Shown here: positions 1 to 10,484 of the stretch, piece by piece
Layout: each line of letters starts with the position of its first letter
How positions within the stretch are numbered: position 1 is the stretch's first letter
Source: Lucinisca nassula
Taxonomy: Eukaryota > Mollusca > Bivalvia > Lucinida > Lucinidae
Length of the DNA: 64,000 nt
Assembly: GCA_963580285.1 (NCBI GenBank)
Contig: OY757017.1
Location: 15,884,538 to 15,948,537, forward strand
Direction of reading: 5' to 3'
Translations under genes and position numbers: made by a program
The notes under the pieces: generated by a model
The model's input: the letters and a program-made list of their open reading frames with translations, nothing else
Database searches by the model: none
Told to the model about the DNA's origin: nothing

Positions 1-357
1 TGCTGACAAGACGACCAAGGGTGAGCTCTGACAGGTGAACGGGCAAATGTGGGTAAGGGCACAAAAAAGATGTTATATACAAGACATAAATAAATTATTA
101 ACAGTAACTATATACAACAATACCAACACTAAAAATACATTTGTTTGCTTCTATAATCAATTCACGACGCCCGCCCCAAAGGCAAAACAAAGTTTTGTGC
201 TCGGGCCGGTGACGTGAATGTTAAATAGAAGCAAACACAAAATAACGAACAGCAACAACAAATAAAAAACGACTGGCCAGCAAAAAATATAAGTCCACTT
301 GGGGTGAACTGCGTCGACGCGCTGGTGTACTCTAGAATTTAAATCATGTCGACTTCT

Positions 358-445
358 TATTCACTGTCAACTTGACTATCACTGTCAACTTGACTGTCAC
401 TGTCAACTTGACTATTCAATGTCAACTTGACTATTCACTGACAAC
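358..445. repeat. Short tandem repeat, unit about 18 bp
   Basis: About five imperfect copies of a unit reading roughly TCACTGTCAACTTGACTA lie head to tail. It is a minisatellite with no sign of coding function. Confidence 0.8.
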
Positions 446-1247
446 TTTCCGTCATTTAATGGTCTGTCTCCACTGTCTGTGTCACGGTTCTGCCCGCCTC
501 TGCAGGGCATCTGGGCCGATATGTCGAACCAATACCAAGACAAACAGGCTGATCAGCACATTCGACAAATAACCGCGCAGCAGAACTCAACTTGACTGTG
601 CAACGAAATATCAACACCCAGCGCTTGAAACAAGAATACTCAATTTGTGATTCCTTACTGAGCACTACAGAAATCTATTAATGCTCACTACAACGGAGCA
701 TAATACTCATAAAATTTGTGGTCACTACATCAGCACAGGTAAGAGGCAATTAACAGACTGCGCCTTTGCGCTACTGGTCACCCGCCAATTACAGGAAACA
801 TAACAAACTTTATTTCATAGCCTTCTCCGCGACACGGCTCACAAGTATAGCTATTCACAAACGCATTACATTAACAACAGCTAGAAATTAAAACAGGAAG
901 AATTTTCATCTTTTCTACAAAACATCTCTCAATTTTTGATAGGGATCAACATTGTTTGCCGTACATTCTTTCCGTATTTGGAAGGCAAAACGTAGGAACC
1001 GCCTTCGCGATGCTGATGACGTTGCTGACGTCATCCACGCCGTTCAGGCCGTTATAACGTATGGCGAACAAATACCCTAACTTATCATCACGTTTACATG
1101 TTCAGACAGAAGTCTTAAACAGAAACGGCATCATTACAAAATTAACTCGTAATTCTTCTTGAACAAAACATGAACAACATGAATATGCTTGCAATAGCAA
1201 TTAATTACGGTTCATCATCACGGATAACCCGACAGGCTCTTGTCTAA

Positions 1248-1312
1248 GAGCGGCATATTGTGTGTAGAGCGGCATATTGTGCCCACCGTGGAGCGGCATA
1301 TTGCGCCTATTG
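1248..1312. repeat. Triplicated AGAGCGGCATATTGTG motif
   Basis: Three near-copies of the 16-base motif occur within 65 bases, separated by short divergent spacers. Confidence 0.65.
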
Positions 1313-1658
1313 TGCGAAACCGCGAGAAAAAATAAAATTAGCGAGAAATTTTCTCCCGGTTTCGCGGCGAATTCGCGGAATTCTCGGCAAAAATTTGACC
1401 GATTACTTTCATTGAAAATGAATTACCCGCGTTTCGCGGAAAAAAAAAACAACCGGGATTTCGTGAAAGTAAAATTCAAATTTTCAGCTCATTATTATTT
1501 CTTCGTTTGTTTGGCGTTGTTTGTGTAAACGAAGGCAAATGGTAGTCATTGTTAAATCATAATCAAATATTCTTTCATGTTACACAATTACAGTTTAGTA
1601 ATTTATATCTCCATTGTATAATCCCTTCTTAAAAGTCTCAAGACAACTTTTATTCACA

Positions 1659-1903
1659 CCACGAAAACACGCATATTTATTTGTTACCCCCTTAAACCCC
1701 ACTTTTTACTGGGCTTTACAGGGGTATACATACCTTATCTAATTCTGCCCACATAGATTGTGGGTACTTGTTAGAACCTCTTTGCGGAGTCGTTTTAAAG
1801 AGTACCCACAATCTTGAGCAGAAATCTGAAAAAATGTCAGAATTTTTATCCGAAAACTTTCCACTTTTAGTGGTAATATATTTGAATATGCGAGTTTTCA
1901 TAA
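1659..1903. mobile_element. Hairpin MITE, old full-length copy
   Basis: The terminal inverted repeats read ACGAAAACACGC at the left and its degraded complement at the right. The centre carries the inverted pair GATTGTGGGTACTTGTTAGA ... GTACCCACAATC that marks this family. It matches the cleaner copy at 32594-32836 in order and length (about 245 bp). No coding capacity, so it would need a transposase in trans; the superfamily is not clear. Confidence 0.7.
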
Positions 1904-1964
1904 TGAGTAGTACATGTAGGTTATTAACAACATAATGATGTGTGACATTCACCGAAAGCTCAGC

Positions 1965-2342
1965 GGCCCCGTCCATCGCGGCTAGAAGAAATAGTCGGGC
2001 TGCATGATGCTCCAACGCACACGAGTACGTGTGTGTGAATTCGGGTTTAACGTCGCTTTCAACAATTTTTCAGTCATATCACGACGGTGTCTGGTTGCGA
2101 CAGGGAACACACGAGTACGGGTAAACCGCTAAGAGGATCTTAACCTGCCGAGGCAAAGGGGTGTGAGTCGACCATTCATGCCTATAAACCCTATTGGTTT
2201 CATTGAACGGCAGGGCTTGAGATGTCATTTCATCTCAGTGTCGGGTAAAAGTCCCACAAAATTGGAAGCAACGTCCCCAAAATGACCTTTATAGTGTTGA
2301 CGGGGACGTCAAACCTCAAATCAAACAAAAACAAAACAAAAG
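1965..2342 (+). mobile_element. SINE-like 296-bp family copy, interrupted
   Basis: The copy runs from the GGCCCCG head to the CCTCAAATCAAACAAA tail that ends all members in sense orientation. It is split by a nested insertion at 2030-2107. The family has no obvious tRNA head, but its tail (GACGTTAAACCTCAAATC) resembles that of the tRNA-derived SINEs in this window. Confidence 0.8.
2030..2107. mobile_element. Nested short retroposon with 12-bp target duplication
   Basis: The 78-bp insert is flanked by identical CACACGAGTACG copies at 2018-2029 and 2108-2119, which interrupt the surrounding SINE exactly once. The insert contains GGTTTAACGTCGCTTTCAAC, which resembles mollusc SINE tails. The duplication indicates target-primed insertion. 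Confidence 0.75.
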
Positions 2343-2764
2343 CTCAGATTCGCCTCAATTATGAATGATTTCAAACTGTCAAATTGGTACAGCAAGCGGT
2401 GCTATGAATGCAATGTTAGTGACCAGTTTACGTGGAACACAATAATTCCACCGCAGGCTAGGTCTATGTTGCGGAAAAACGGACGAAAAACCAGACACCT
2501 ACATGTATATCGCGCCATGCCTCATGCAGGCGCGTGAAAAGGAAATGCTACTTTGCATTCGCACGCATTTATGAAACTCATTATTTGCGCTACCAAGCCG
2601 CCCTTCCGCGACCCAGCATTCACCCCTAACTTATAAATACAAGGTGGAGCAAACAGGTGGTGCATCAACATGTTAATAAAGCCCATGTAATGAAGAACCC
2701 ACGATTCCCTACTTTACCAGCACACTGGAGTTTACAAGGTACATGTATACATTTTCTTTAAACT

Positions 2765-2860
2765 GTTCCTAGACGTCCCATGTAGAATGTGGGTACTCGT
2801 TAGCAACTACCTCAGTGAGACGATTCTAATTAGAACCCGTGAGCTACTTAAGGAGTAAAA
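2765..2860. repeat. Hairpin MITE core fragment
   Basis: It contains GTGGGTACTCGTTAGCA and a later partial complement, TTCTAATTAGAACCC. The termini are lost. Confidence 0.5.
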
Positions 2861-3071
2861 TAGGAACATTATCACATATTTTCATCAGGAAATAACCGTT
2901 TTAGGTATCCTTCCTTTGTTTAGGTTTCCATTATGGTCTGGTCGCTTAATGTTTGTGTTTCTTTCCCTTTGGTGTCTTTGATGAGTGGAGAAAGTTAATT
3001 GTATCGATTCCTTATCTTGGTTTTACTTCTACTATGAATGATTGCATATGGGTGTGTTATCGTGTTTTTTT

Positions 3072-3320
3072 TTGTTTGTTTGATTTGAGGTTTAACGTCC
3101 CCGTCAACACTGTAAAGGTCATTTTGGAGACGTTGCTTCCAATTTTGTGGGACTTTTACCCGACATTGAGATGAAATGACTTCTCAAGCCCTGTCGCCCA
3201 ATGAAACCAATAGGGTTTATTTGCATGGACGGTCCGCCTCGCACCGCGGTTCCTGGGCAGGCTTAGATCCTCTAAGCGGTTTACCAGTACTAGTGTGCGG
3301 GCCGCATTCAGCTCTACAGT
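3072..3320 (-). mobile_element. SINE-like 296-bp family copy
   Basis: Read on the minus strand it ends in the family tail (complement of TTTGATTTGAGGTTTAACGT). It retains the block around AGGCTTAGATCCTCTAAGCG and lacks part of the head. Confidence 0.85.
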
Positions 3321-3439
3321 TTGACAGAAAATGTCATTTGATGAATTTCAAGATGGCTGCCATGGTAGTGACTTTGCATATCAAACCGATTTGAACAAAT
3401 CTGAATCTTGCCTCCGTACAAGTTTCAACTAACTGCGGG

Positions 3440-3890
3440 GCATCAAAAGCGGAAAGCCAAAGGGAAAGCTACTAACCAATAAAATGGTCAAACGGTTATC
3501 CGAATATGAGCAATACATGCATGCAAAGACGAGCTACAACAATTGATTAACCACAACAGAAGAACCGCCAGTCTAAATCTTTACTCTATTTTACGATGCC
3601 ACAATTTTCGCCGTTGTTTCTGTCTTGGTATAAACAAATTATTTGTCCTGTCCGCGCGCAGGATTTCTGACTCATCAGTGCAACATCAAAACTAAACCAA
3701 TACAAAGATGAAACAACGGGAAAAAACTGAAATGTCGGAGCAAGAAATGAAGTAAGACTCTTGTGGACCAGACCAGAGACAGAGCATCAGACACCAACCG
3801 ACATTACTTAAAAAGTCAATGTAAGTTTTTCGGTCGGAGTCTGAGGCTCGACATGCTGGCGTGAAATTAAAGGGGGAAGCATGCAATTTT
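3440..3890 (-). mobile_element. Old Naiad 3' end (last codons plus 3' UTR)
   Basis: It aligns by eye with the 3' UTR of the copy at 38748-42800: the block with CAGAAGAACCGCC, the block AAATTATTTGT with CTGACTCATCAGTGCAACAT, and AGACAGAGCATCAG, then the C-terminal coding end. It is strongly diverged and shows internal loss, so it is an old copy. Confidence 0.7.
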
Positions 3891-4339
3891 TCGCATAACT
3901 TTAAGGACTATTATATAACGCAGAATGTTTTCACGTAAATCAGCATATGTTTCGAATCCCATTTATTCTGTATTGAAAGGTAAAGCAGTCTAGTTTGACA
4001 TTGGTATATCGTAACTTTGGTTCAAAAATTAAATACACATATTTTCGTATTGGTTTGCAAGTAAATGCATTGTCCTTCGGATCGGCATATGAACATGCAA
4101 TATGAAAGATTCTTGCCAGACTGCGCGGACGGACAGGCTGCTGCAAGGACGCACAGACTTACCTGCTCTGGTCAGAGCGCAGATTCGCATTGTGATCTGC
4201 GTAAAAAAAGCATCGACATGAGAATACAGCGTAGTTATGCGAGTCTGCGTATCTTCGCAGTCTTATGAGTATCGTTTTATTCGCTGATTAGTTAGAGTAT
4301 ATATGTAAGTCTATATTTGTTTGTTGTTTATTTTTACAG

Positions 4340-4462
4340 CAGAATCTTGCCAATGACAGTAAGCAGAATGTAATGGGCCGGAGGCTTAGCAATTCGTCCA
4401 TACAAGCGTTGTCTTGCAATGAACCTGACACAGCCGACCAAACATCAGAAAAAAATATTCAA
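4340..4462 (+). CDS. Candidate coding or 5' leader exon, function unknown
   Basis: A pyrimidine-rich tract ending in TTTTTACAG precedes 123 bases open in only one frame (41 codons, polar, rich in Ser, Asn and Gln), followed by a GTGGGT donor. It starts and ends in phase 0. It would not read through the 9096-9181 exon in frame, so it may be an alternative exon or unrelated. No family is recognised. Confidence 0.3.
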
Positions 4463-5094
4463 GTGGGTTAGTATTTATCACGTTCTAGGACAAATGCATG
4501 ACAATTTACCTATTCAAAAGGAAAAAAAAAACAAGAGACTGGCTGCGACTGCACTGCACTATTTTCGATAGGTACAGATAATAATATCTCATTATTAAAA
4601 CCGCTCAGTAATAAAGTACTTGACTGTCGAAATGAATACTGAACTTGCAGTATCAAATTCGACAAGAGCGGTTGTTTTGTTTCTTTTTTGTTGAACTCGA
4701 TATTTTTATATCTAAACGTGAAGTTTGATTGCTGTGGAAGCCGTGTTGAATTTAACAGTGTAAAATGAGTTCGACAATGACTGTTCCGTGGGCCTAGCCT
4801 TAGCGACAAGCGCAATCAGCAAAGAGACTGGTCTTCTTAATACTTAGCACCCTCCTTTCAGCTCCAAGAAAAACATTAAATACACATTTTGTTTGCATAA
4901 CAGCCTAATGACCGGTTATTGAAAAATTCAATTTAGAGATAAGATTCATTTAGGGTATTCTGGCTGTCATACAAGGGGCCGAGAGAGGGCAATCCACATC
5001 TATGCATTTGCTTGTTTGATGACTACGTCATGGTTTTGATATTCCAAACTTTTATTTTTAGTCACCATTATTCATAATCATTACAAAAACATGC
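4463..5094. other. No recognisable feature
   Basis: AT-rich intron-like sequence. I see no repeat family or open exon here. Confidence 0.4.
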
Positions 5095-5560
5095 ATATTC
5101 AAATATCTTGGGTAAATTTTATGACCAAAATCCTGATATCTCTAATATTTCGGCTCCAAACATATATTGTGGGCACTTGTTAAAACCGCCTCGGTGAGTC
5201 TAACGAGGACCCACAATATCAGTTTTTGAGTGGAAAAAAATCATGTTTACCCCCTCTAAATTCCAGTTTTATGGTACAATATTATTAAATTGTGAGTACT
5301 CGTTAGAACAGCTAGCCTCTGTGAGGGGGTTCTAACGAGGACCAAAAATATATGTATCTGAGTAGAAATAAGAAAAATAATGTATGCCTCTCTAAACCCC
5401 AGTTTTACCATACGATATGTTTAACCCCTCTAAATCCCAGTTGTACGGTACAATATTATTAAATTCTGAGTACTCGTTAGAACAGCTAGCCTCTGCGAGG
5501 TGGATCTAACGAGGACTCACAATATATGTTTTACAAGTTGAAATAAGAAGCATAATGTAC
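5095..5560. repeat. Three tandem hairpin MITE cores
   Basis: Three successive units each hold a left arm near GTACTCGTTAGAAC and a right arm near TCTAACGAGGAC, flanked by the CCCCTCTAAA block seen in other copies. The second and third units (about 5285 and 5460) share an extra AGCTAGCCTCTG segment, so they look like a local duplication. Confidence 0.65.
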
Positions 5561-5639
5561 AATCCTCTAGGCCCTTATTTTACTGAATTAAAATGTGGGG
5601 TTTCTCTTTTCTGATATGATTGTGTTTAAAACAAGAAAA

Positions 5640-6018
5640 GCAGAATTAAAACAAAGGTCAGGAATTGATACAATTAACTTACTCCACCCATAAAAGACAC
5701 CAAAGGGAAAGAAATACAAACATTAAGCGACCAGACCATAATGGAAACCCAAACAAAGGAAGGCCATAAGGACAATCACTTTCCCACAAAATGGCCATAT
5801 GGCCATCCAAAACCAAAAGACACAAGTGATACACACAGTAAGTAACAAACAACAACATAAATAAATCGCCACAGAAGAGCCGCCTTGGAACGGTCAGTGG
5901 AAGATTTCCACTGTGGTGGGGGGGGGGGGCTTAAATCGATTTTACGTGGCGACAATCCTCGCCCTCACTTCCGTCGCGATTTAGACAAATAATTTGTTCA
6001 GTCCGCATGAAGGCCAAG
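5640..6018 (-). mobile_element. Solo Naiad 3' UTR, subfamily A
   Basis: Solo 3' UTR beginning at the terminal CAAAGGTCAGGAATTGATAC end, passing the homopolymer (G11 here) and GGCTTAAATCGATTTTACGT, and stopping at CCGCATGAAGGCC. No coding part remains. Severe 5' truncation is usual for Penelope-like elements. Confidence 0.85.
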
Positions 6019-6534
6019 AAACACTTTTTAGTTGCATTTTGACAGAAACTATACATTGCTAATGTTTTAGACATTATATGATTTGTGTAACATACTTTCA
6101 AACATAATAAATAAATAGGTAAATAAATAAATAAATGTAAATTGATTGATTTAATCTTGAATTAATCAATTCATTCAGTTCACTTCTTTTCACGCTTGGG
6201 TTAATGAAACAATAATGTCAGTGTTTTCCTTTACTTTTTTTTCTTTTTTTTTATTAAAAAAGAAGTAATTTAAAACAACATTTTGTTGGAAACAATCTCA
6301 ATAAATTAAAAAATATACCATCACACAATTTCCCCTAATAGAGCCCTCTTTTTAACATATCTCTCAGAGTGTCTCTGTTCATAATCACCTCATAATCACT
6401 TAGATAAGATAAGCCTTTGATGTGCACTATGGTCCGAAGGACTTGTTTATTGCAGACGATTAGACGAGCCACCCCTTTTATATAGAGAAAATATGTGTTT
6501 TCAATGCAGTGCGTGCTTATATTACATGTATAAC

Positions 6535-6617
6535 TATTATTGTTGTTGTTATTGTTGTTGTTGTTGTTTTATTCATGAACACTCTGATAAAGTGTTTATC
6601 CTATTTATTTTCAACAC

Positions 6618-6654
<37 letters not shown>

Positions 6655-6830
6655 TTATAATAATAATAATTGTTGTATACGTAGCAGTAGCAGTAGAAGT
6701 AATAGTAGCAGTAGTAGTAATTAAATTTATTGTAATCTTAAATCTTATATCATCGTTTTGATTGTTGAAATTATCATTATAGTAGTAGCAGTAGAAGTAG
6801 AAGTAGTAGCAGTAAGAGTAGTATTGTTTG
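6535..6830. repeat. Trinucleotide microsatellite cluster
   Basis: Runs of TTG, AAT and imperfect GTAGCAGTAGAA lie next to each other. Naiad-type elements are reported to insert preferentially near microsatellites, but no junction is visible here. Confidence 0.8.
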
Positions 6831-7058
6831 TTTGATTTGAGATCTACTTTCCCGTAAACACTATTTAGGTCATTTCGGAAAGAAGTATAAATATTATTTT
6901 AATTGTTTTATTGTTAAAATTATTATCATTATTATAAGTAGTAGTAGTAGTTTTATTTATTTGTTTGTTTGAGTCCCCGTCAACACAATTTAGGTCATTT
7001 TGGAGACTTTGCAAAATTGCAGTATGTTTCCTCTGGCTTTCTTTGCCAGATCATTACA

Positions 7059-7104
7059 GGGTCACTGATGAGGCTTTATTAGCCGAAACTACGTAGTATG
7101 ACCC
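7059..7104 (+). ncRNA. Type I hammerhead ribozyme (family A)
   Basis: Order of parts: helix I strand GGGTCA, core CTGATGA, helix II GGC-loop-GCC, core GAAA, palindromic helix III CTACGTAG, cleavage triplet GTA, helix I strand TGACCC. Helices I and II pair perfectly and all conserved core bases are present, so self-cleavage after the A of GTA is expected. Confidence 0.9.
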
Positions 7105-7441
7105 ATCTTCTTTCTTATGAATGTTTTCATTGCTCTTAAAGGAACTCATTTTTGATTTTTATTTGCCTTCACTGCAGCTGGTGTTGTGCCGTGTGGCGGC
7201 CGTAAAACGTCTCCCCGTACATCAACCATAGTGCAGTTTATATTTTACTTTTGGTCCTTTGAGGTCAGCGTGAATATGCTGAGAAATCAGAAATAAATTA
7301 TTGGTTTAGACTCATATTCTAGACAGGTTTTTAATTATTTGGACCCCATTTTGATTAATATCAGTCTTTGAATCGACTGCCTATTCGAAATTCGCAAAAT
7401 TGCAGTATGTTTCCTCTGACTTTCTTTTCCGGATCATTACA

Positions 7442-7486
7442 GGGTCACTGATGAGGCTTTATTAGCCGAAACTACGTAGTATGACA
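7442..7486 (+). ncRNA. Hammerhead ribozyme (family A), helix I shortened
   Basis: The core (CTGATGA, GAAA, CTACGTAG, GTA) is intact. The 3' strand of helix I reads TGACAT instead of TGACCC, leaving about four pairs, so cleavage may be weaker. Confidence 0.8.
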
Positions 7487-7769
7487 TCTTCTTTCTTATG
7501 AATGTTTTCATTGCTCTTAAAGGAACTCAATTTTTTATTTTTATTTGCTTCATATGTTGTGAGTTTTACCCCGCATAGAGATGAAATGACATCTCAAGGC
7601 CTGGCAAACAAACAAAATGGGTTATATTTAGGCACGATACGAATCACACATTTATGCTTAGGCAGGCTTCGACCCTCTAAGGGTTTTTTTGACCAGTAGT
7701 CACCTGCGGTCAGTTCAAACATTATACAGCCCAATTTATTTCACAAAAACCTGAAGGAAGGGGCACATG

Positions 7770-7925
7770 TAGTGGTGGTAGTAGTAGTAGTAGTAGTAGT
7801 ATTAGTTGTTGTTGTATTTGAAGAAATGATTTTAATTATTATCATTATCGTTTTCATTATTATTAATATCTGTAGTATTAATAGTTGTAGTAGGAGTTGT
7901 AGTGATATTATTATTTTTGCACACA
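7770..7925. repeat. GTA-rich microsatellite
   Basis: Imperfect GTA/GTT repeats. They create a spurious threonine-rich frame on the minus strand. Confidence 0.8.
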
Positions 7926-8225
7926 TCTGCTAGTGTTTATCTAATTTCATCTTCATCACATTGACACGCTCTTGTAATGGCCTTATAAATCCGATTTATG
8001 TCACGAAAAACAGGCTTACATTATGTTGACAATTTTTCAACCCGCAAATTCGACAAATTCCATTATTTCAGTCAAGAAACACATCATCATTATGGGTGAA
8101 TTGTAAATACGTTTCTAAGCCTTTTCCGGGGATCAATAAACTGTTAGAAACTTCATTTGAAACAGATGACTAACATAATAAAACGATATCTTGTGGACAA
8201 TTTTGTATTTATTTGTGTGACTAAA

Positions 8226-8372
8226 CCCAACAGGCACTCGTCGCTAGGGCAACGTCAAATCAACGTCGGTGCAACGGCACGACGTTGTCCCGATGTTGAT
8301 GCGACGTTGCATCAATGTAATGACGTTGTACCGACGTTGATGTGACATCACAAATACGTCGTGCCTGCTGGG
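8226..8372. mobile_element. 147-bp MITE with CCCARCAGGCAC ends
   Basis: The left end CCCAACAGGCAC matches the complement of the right end GTGCCTGCTGGG with one mismatch. The interior is made of alternating AACGTCGG and CCGACGTT-type motifs, so it is largely self-complementary. No target duplication is clear. It is a non-autonomous element of unknown superfamily. Confidence 0.65.
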
Positions 8373-9095
8373 AAGTGCTTTTGGCAAATATACATCTTAT
8401 AAGTTAACATATTGACATTTGTATGGCTTCCCAAAGTCATGGTACAGCAAAATACGTATTGTATCTACCTTGTGAATTGCTGGTCTGTGTTTATCAGGTA
8501 AGATTTATTTCCCTTGTCAGTAGTAGTCAAGATATACTCAAATAGAATGTTCTCATGTGAAATCTTTGTTAATCTTTTAACTATTAACATAGTTGATTGC
8601 TAAATATATTGTAAATAAAACGTACTTAAATTATAAGTTAAATTCAGTATTAAGTAACTTAAAGAACTCACATGTACAGCTATTTTTACCAGTTTGGTTT
8701 GAAATTCATGAAATACAACTTGACATTTTCAACAGGCGACTAATATAAAACCTTCTCTAGCTGAACAATTACACAAATCCATTTATAGATCATGAAAAAA
8801 ATCGTGTAGAAACTGTTCCTTCACATTTTATTCAATAACAATATTAGTGACTATAAAGTGTTATAGGTCATTGAAAATGTTCGTGTTACAAAAACAACAA
8901 TCTGGAATGAGATTTCCATGCAGTTTGTGCCAATATGGGAAGTTTTCCATATATCTGATACTAAAACATATAAATTGCATATAAACGCTTTCCATGAACT
9001 AAGAAGACAAAATGATTACAATCATATTTCTAAATTTATCGTCAAAGATGTCTTCATTAGTTTCGTAAATGATAAATGAACTTTTATATATGCAG
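8373..9095. other. No recognisable feature
   Basis: AT-rich sequence upstream of the first proposed coding exon. No promoter motif that I would defend is visible. Confidence 0.4.
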
Positions 9096-9181
9096 AAAAC
9101 ACGATGCCACACAGACGAATAAACAGTTGTCGGCGCCGGACGAATGGAAAAGCAAGACAAGATGCAATGCGTTTCCAAACA
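9096..9181 (+). CDS. Putative first coding exon, recombinase-like gene
   Basis: An acceptor TTATATATGCAG precedes the exon and a GTAAGA donor follows it. The frame opens at an ATG at 9104 and runs 26 codons to the donor in phase 0, which fits the phase-0 start of the 22810 exon. The peptide begins MPHRRINSCRRRTNGKARQD and is strongly basic, as expected for DNA contact or nuclear import. The eight bases before the ATG would be 5' UTR. The start is inferred from frame and phase only; another first exon, such as 4340-4462, could be used instead. Confidence 0.45.
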
Positions 9182-9907
9182 GTAAGAAATTCAGTTTTCT
9201 GACCTGCGTATAGTATGAGTTACAATGTTTTATCTCGAATCAGCAATCGCATACTTTAAACATTTTAGGAAAGAAATGAAAAAAAAAGCATTGTAACAAT
9301 ACTAACTAACATGTCCTATTGTATAAAAGACAATTGGAAAGAGAACTGATACAATAAATTCCCAAATCTTCCCCACAATATCACAAGGGAAAGAAGTCGA
9401 AACATGGAGTGACGACCACCATTATGTCTGTTGTTTCTTTTTAGATACGTTTGGGTATTCTTAGTCACCACCTGTTTGGGAAAGAGCTGCTGATTCGGTT
9501 TAACAGTGGTCTGTTTGTCTACTGTCGTCACTCCATTTTCAACTTCTTTCCATAATGACATTTGTATAAGAGATGGGGATCTGGTTGCATCAGTTCCTGA
9601 TTGGTCCTCTTTTCAATGTTCTGTAACTTTAAATTCCTTCTGTCTGTCTTTATTTGTTGAAAGCTATTCACTCAAGGATCAAATGACATGCTTGTTTACA
9701 ATAATTACAAACAAGAGATTCAGATGAAGGTTTTGAGGGCTTTCGGCCGACCAGACGGTTTAGGATTTGGAGTAAGTGTTTGTCGACTGTAAATACTTGG
9801 ATGGAGTCTTGGACCTGTCAGTGGGATATAAGGTTTTCTAGGATAAGGTCTCTTCGAAATGAAACTTAATGAGTCGAAAATATAATCATCTACGCCCTCG
9901 CTCCTTG
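9182..9907. other. Intron sequence without clear elements
   Basis: A weak resemblance to Naiad 3' UTR (GGGAAAGAA with AAACATGGAGTGAC) occurs near 9385-9415 but is too diverged to call. Confidence 0.35.
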
Positions 9908-10270
9908 ATGCTTCAAGAAATTGAATGGCCTACATAATGCTTCCACGCAGAGCTAAAAGGAGCTGCACTTGAGTATCGGCAAAACGCTTAGGTCTAAGGC
10001 CCTGGTAAAATGGTTAGAGCCAGACCGCCCCTGCATACAAAAACGTGTGGGCAATGATCGGGAATCAATACAATTACCCAACGCTTCCCACCAGGGACAT
10101 CAAAGGGAAAGATACACGAACAAGAATTTTTGTTTGTTTGAAATGTAGAGTTTTAGATATCAGTTCATCACAATGGCGGGTTAAAGTCACTGAAAATTGG
10201 ATGCAACGTCTCCAAAATGACCTAAATATTGTTGACAGGGGCGTAAATCATCACTGGAAGCAAATGAAGG
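9908..10270 (+). mobile_element. Diverged SINE-like copy split by a Naiad fragment
   Basis: The head part (GCTTCCACGCAGAGCT near 9945) and tail part (CAACGTCTCCAAAATGACC near 10205) flank a short Naiad 3'-end piece at about 10045-10130 (GGGAATCAATACAATT to CAAAGGGAAAGATAC). Confidence 0.6.
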
Positions 10271-10484
10271 AAAGGCTTTTTTTTTTATTTTTCTATTTTA
10301 TGTGGGTTACTTTTCTTTAGTGCATATTGTTTCATTAAAAATTTATGATGGCCATGATGATTTTTTATTTTGAGATTTCTTGGATGGTGGTGTTCCTCCT
10401 GCGGCATGCTACAACATTAATATATCGCAATAAATACTGTTTGCCAATGTGTAGTTACGTAACTGGCTTAACGGCATAATTGTA

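Larger units (their letters stand above)
1..1658. other. Intergenic or intronic stretch without recognised gene
   Basis: No exon or mobile element is recognised here apart from two short tandem repeats listed separately. Open frames are short and have skewed, non-coding composition. Confidence 0.5.
7004..7546 (+). mobile_element. Retrozyme family A insertion, about 1.4 units
   Basis: The insert holds one full unit of about 383 bp and part of a second, each with a hammerhead ribozyme. It ends ...ATTTTTATTTGC like the 45470-47056 array. TTTGC occurs at both junctions with the host SINE and may be the target duplication. There is no protein coding capacity; mobilisation in trans by a Penelope-type reverse transcriptase is an inference. 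Confidence 0.75.
6958..7740 (-). mobile_element. SINE-like 296-bp copy split by a retrozyme
   Basis: The SINE tail (6958-7003) stops within GTCATTTTGGAGAC and resumes at 7547 (GCTTCATATGTTGTGAG, compare GCTTCCAATTTTGTGGG), continuing to about 7740. The interruption is exactly the hammerhead repeat at 7004-7546, which is therefore younger. Confidence 0.75.

Noticed and set aside
7741..7926. Threonine-rich minus-strand frame
   Set aside because: It is a translation of a GTA microsatellite.
4340..9181. Joining the 4340-4462 exon to the 9096-9181 exon
   Set aside because: The only open frame of the first ends in phase 0 and would hit a TAA in the second, so they are not listed as one chain.
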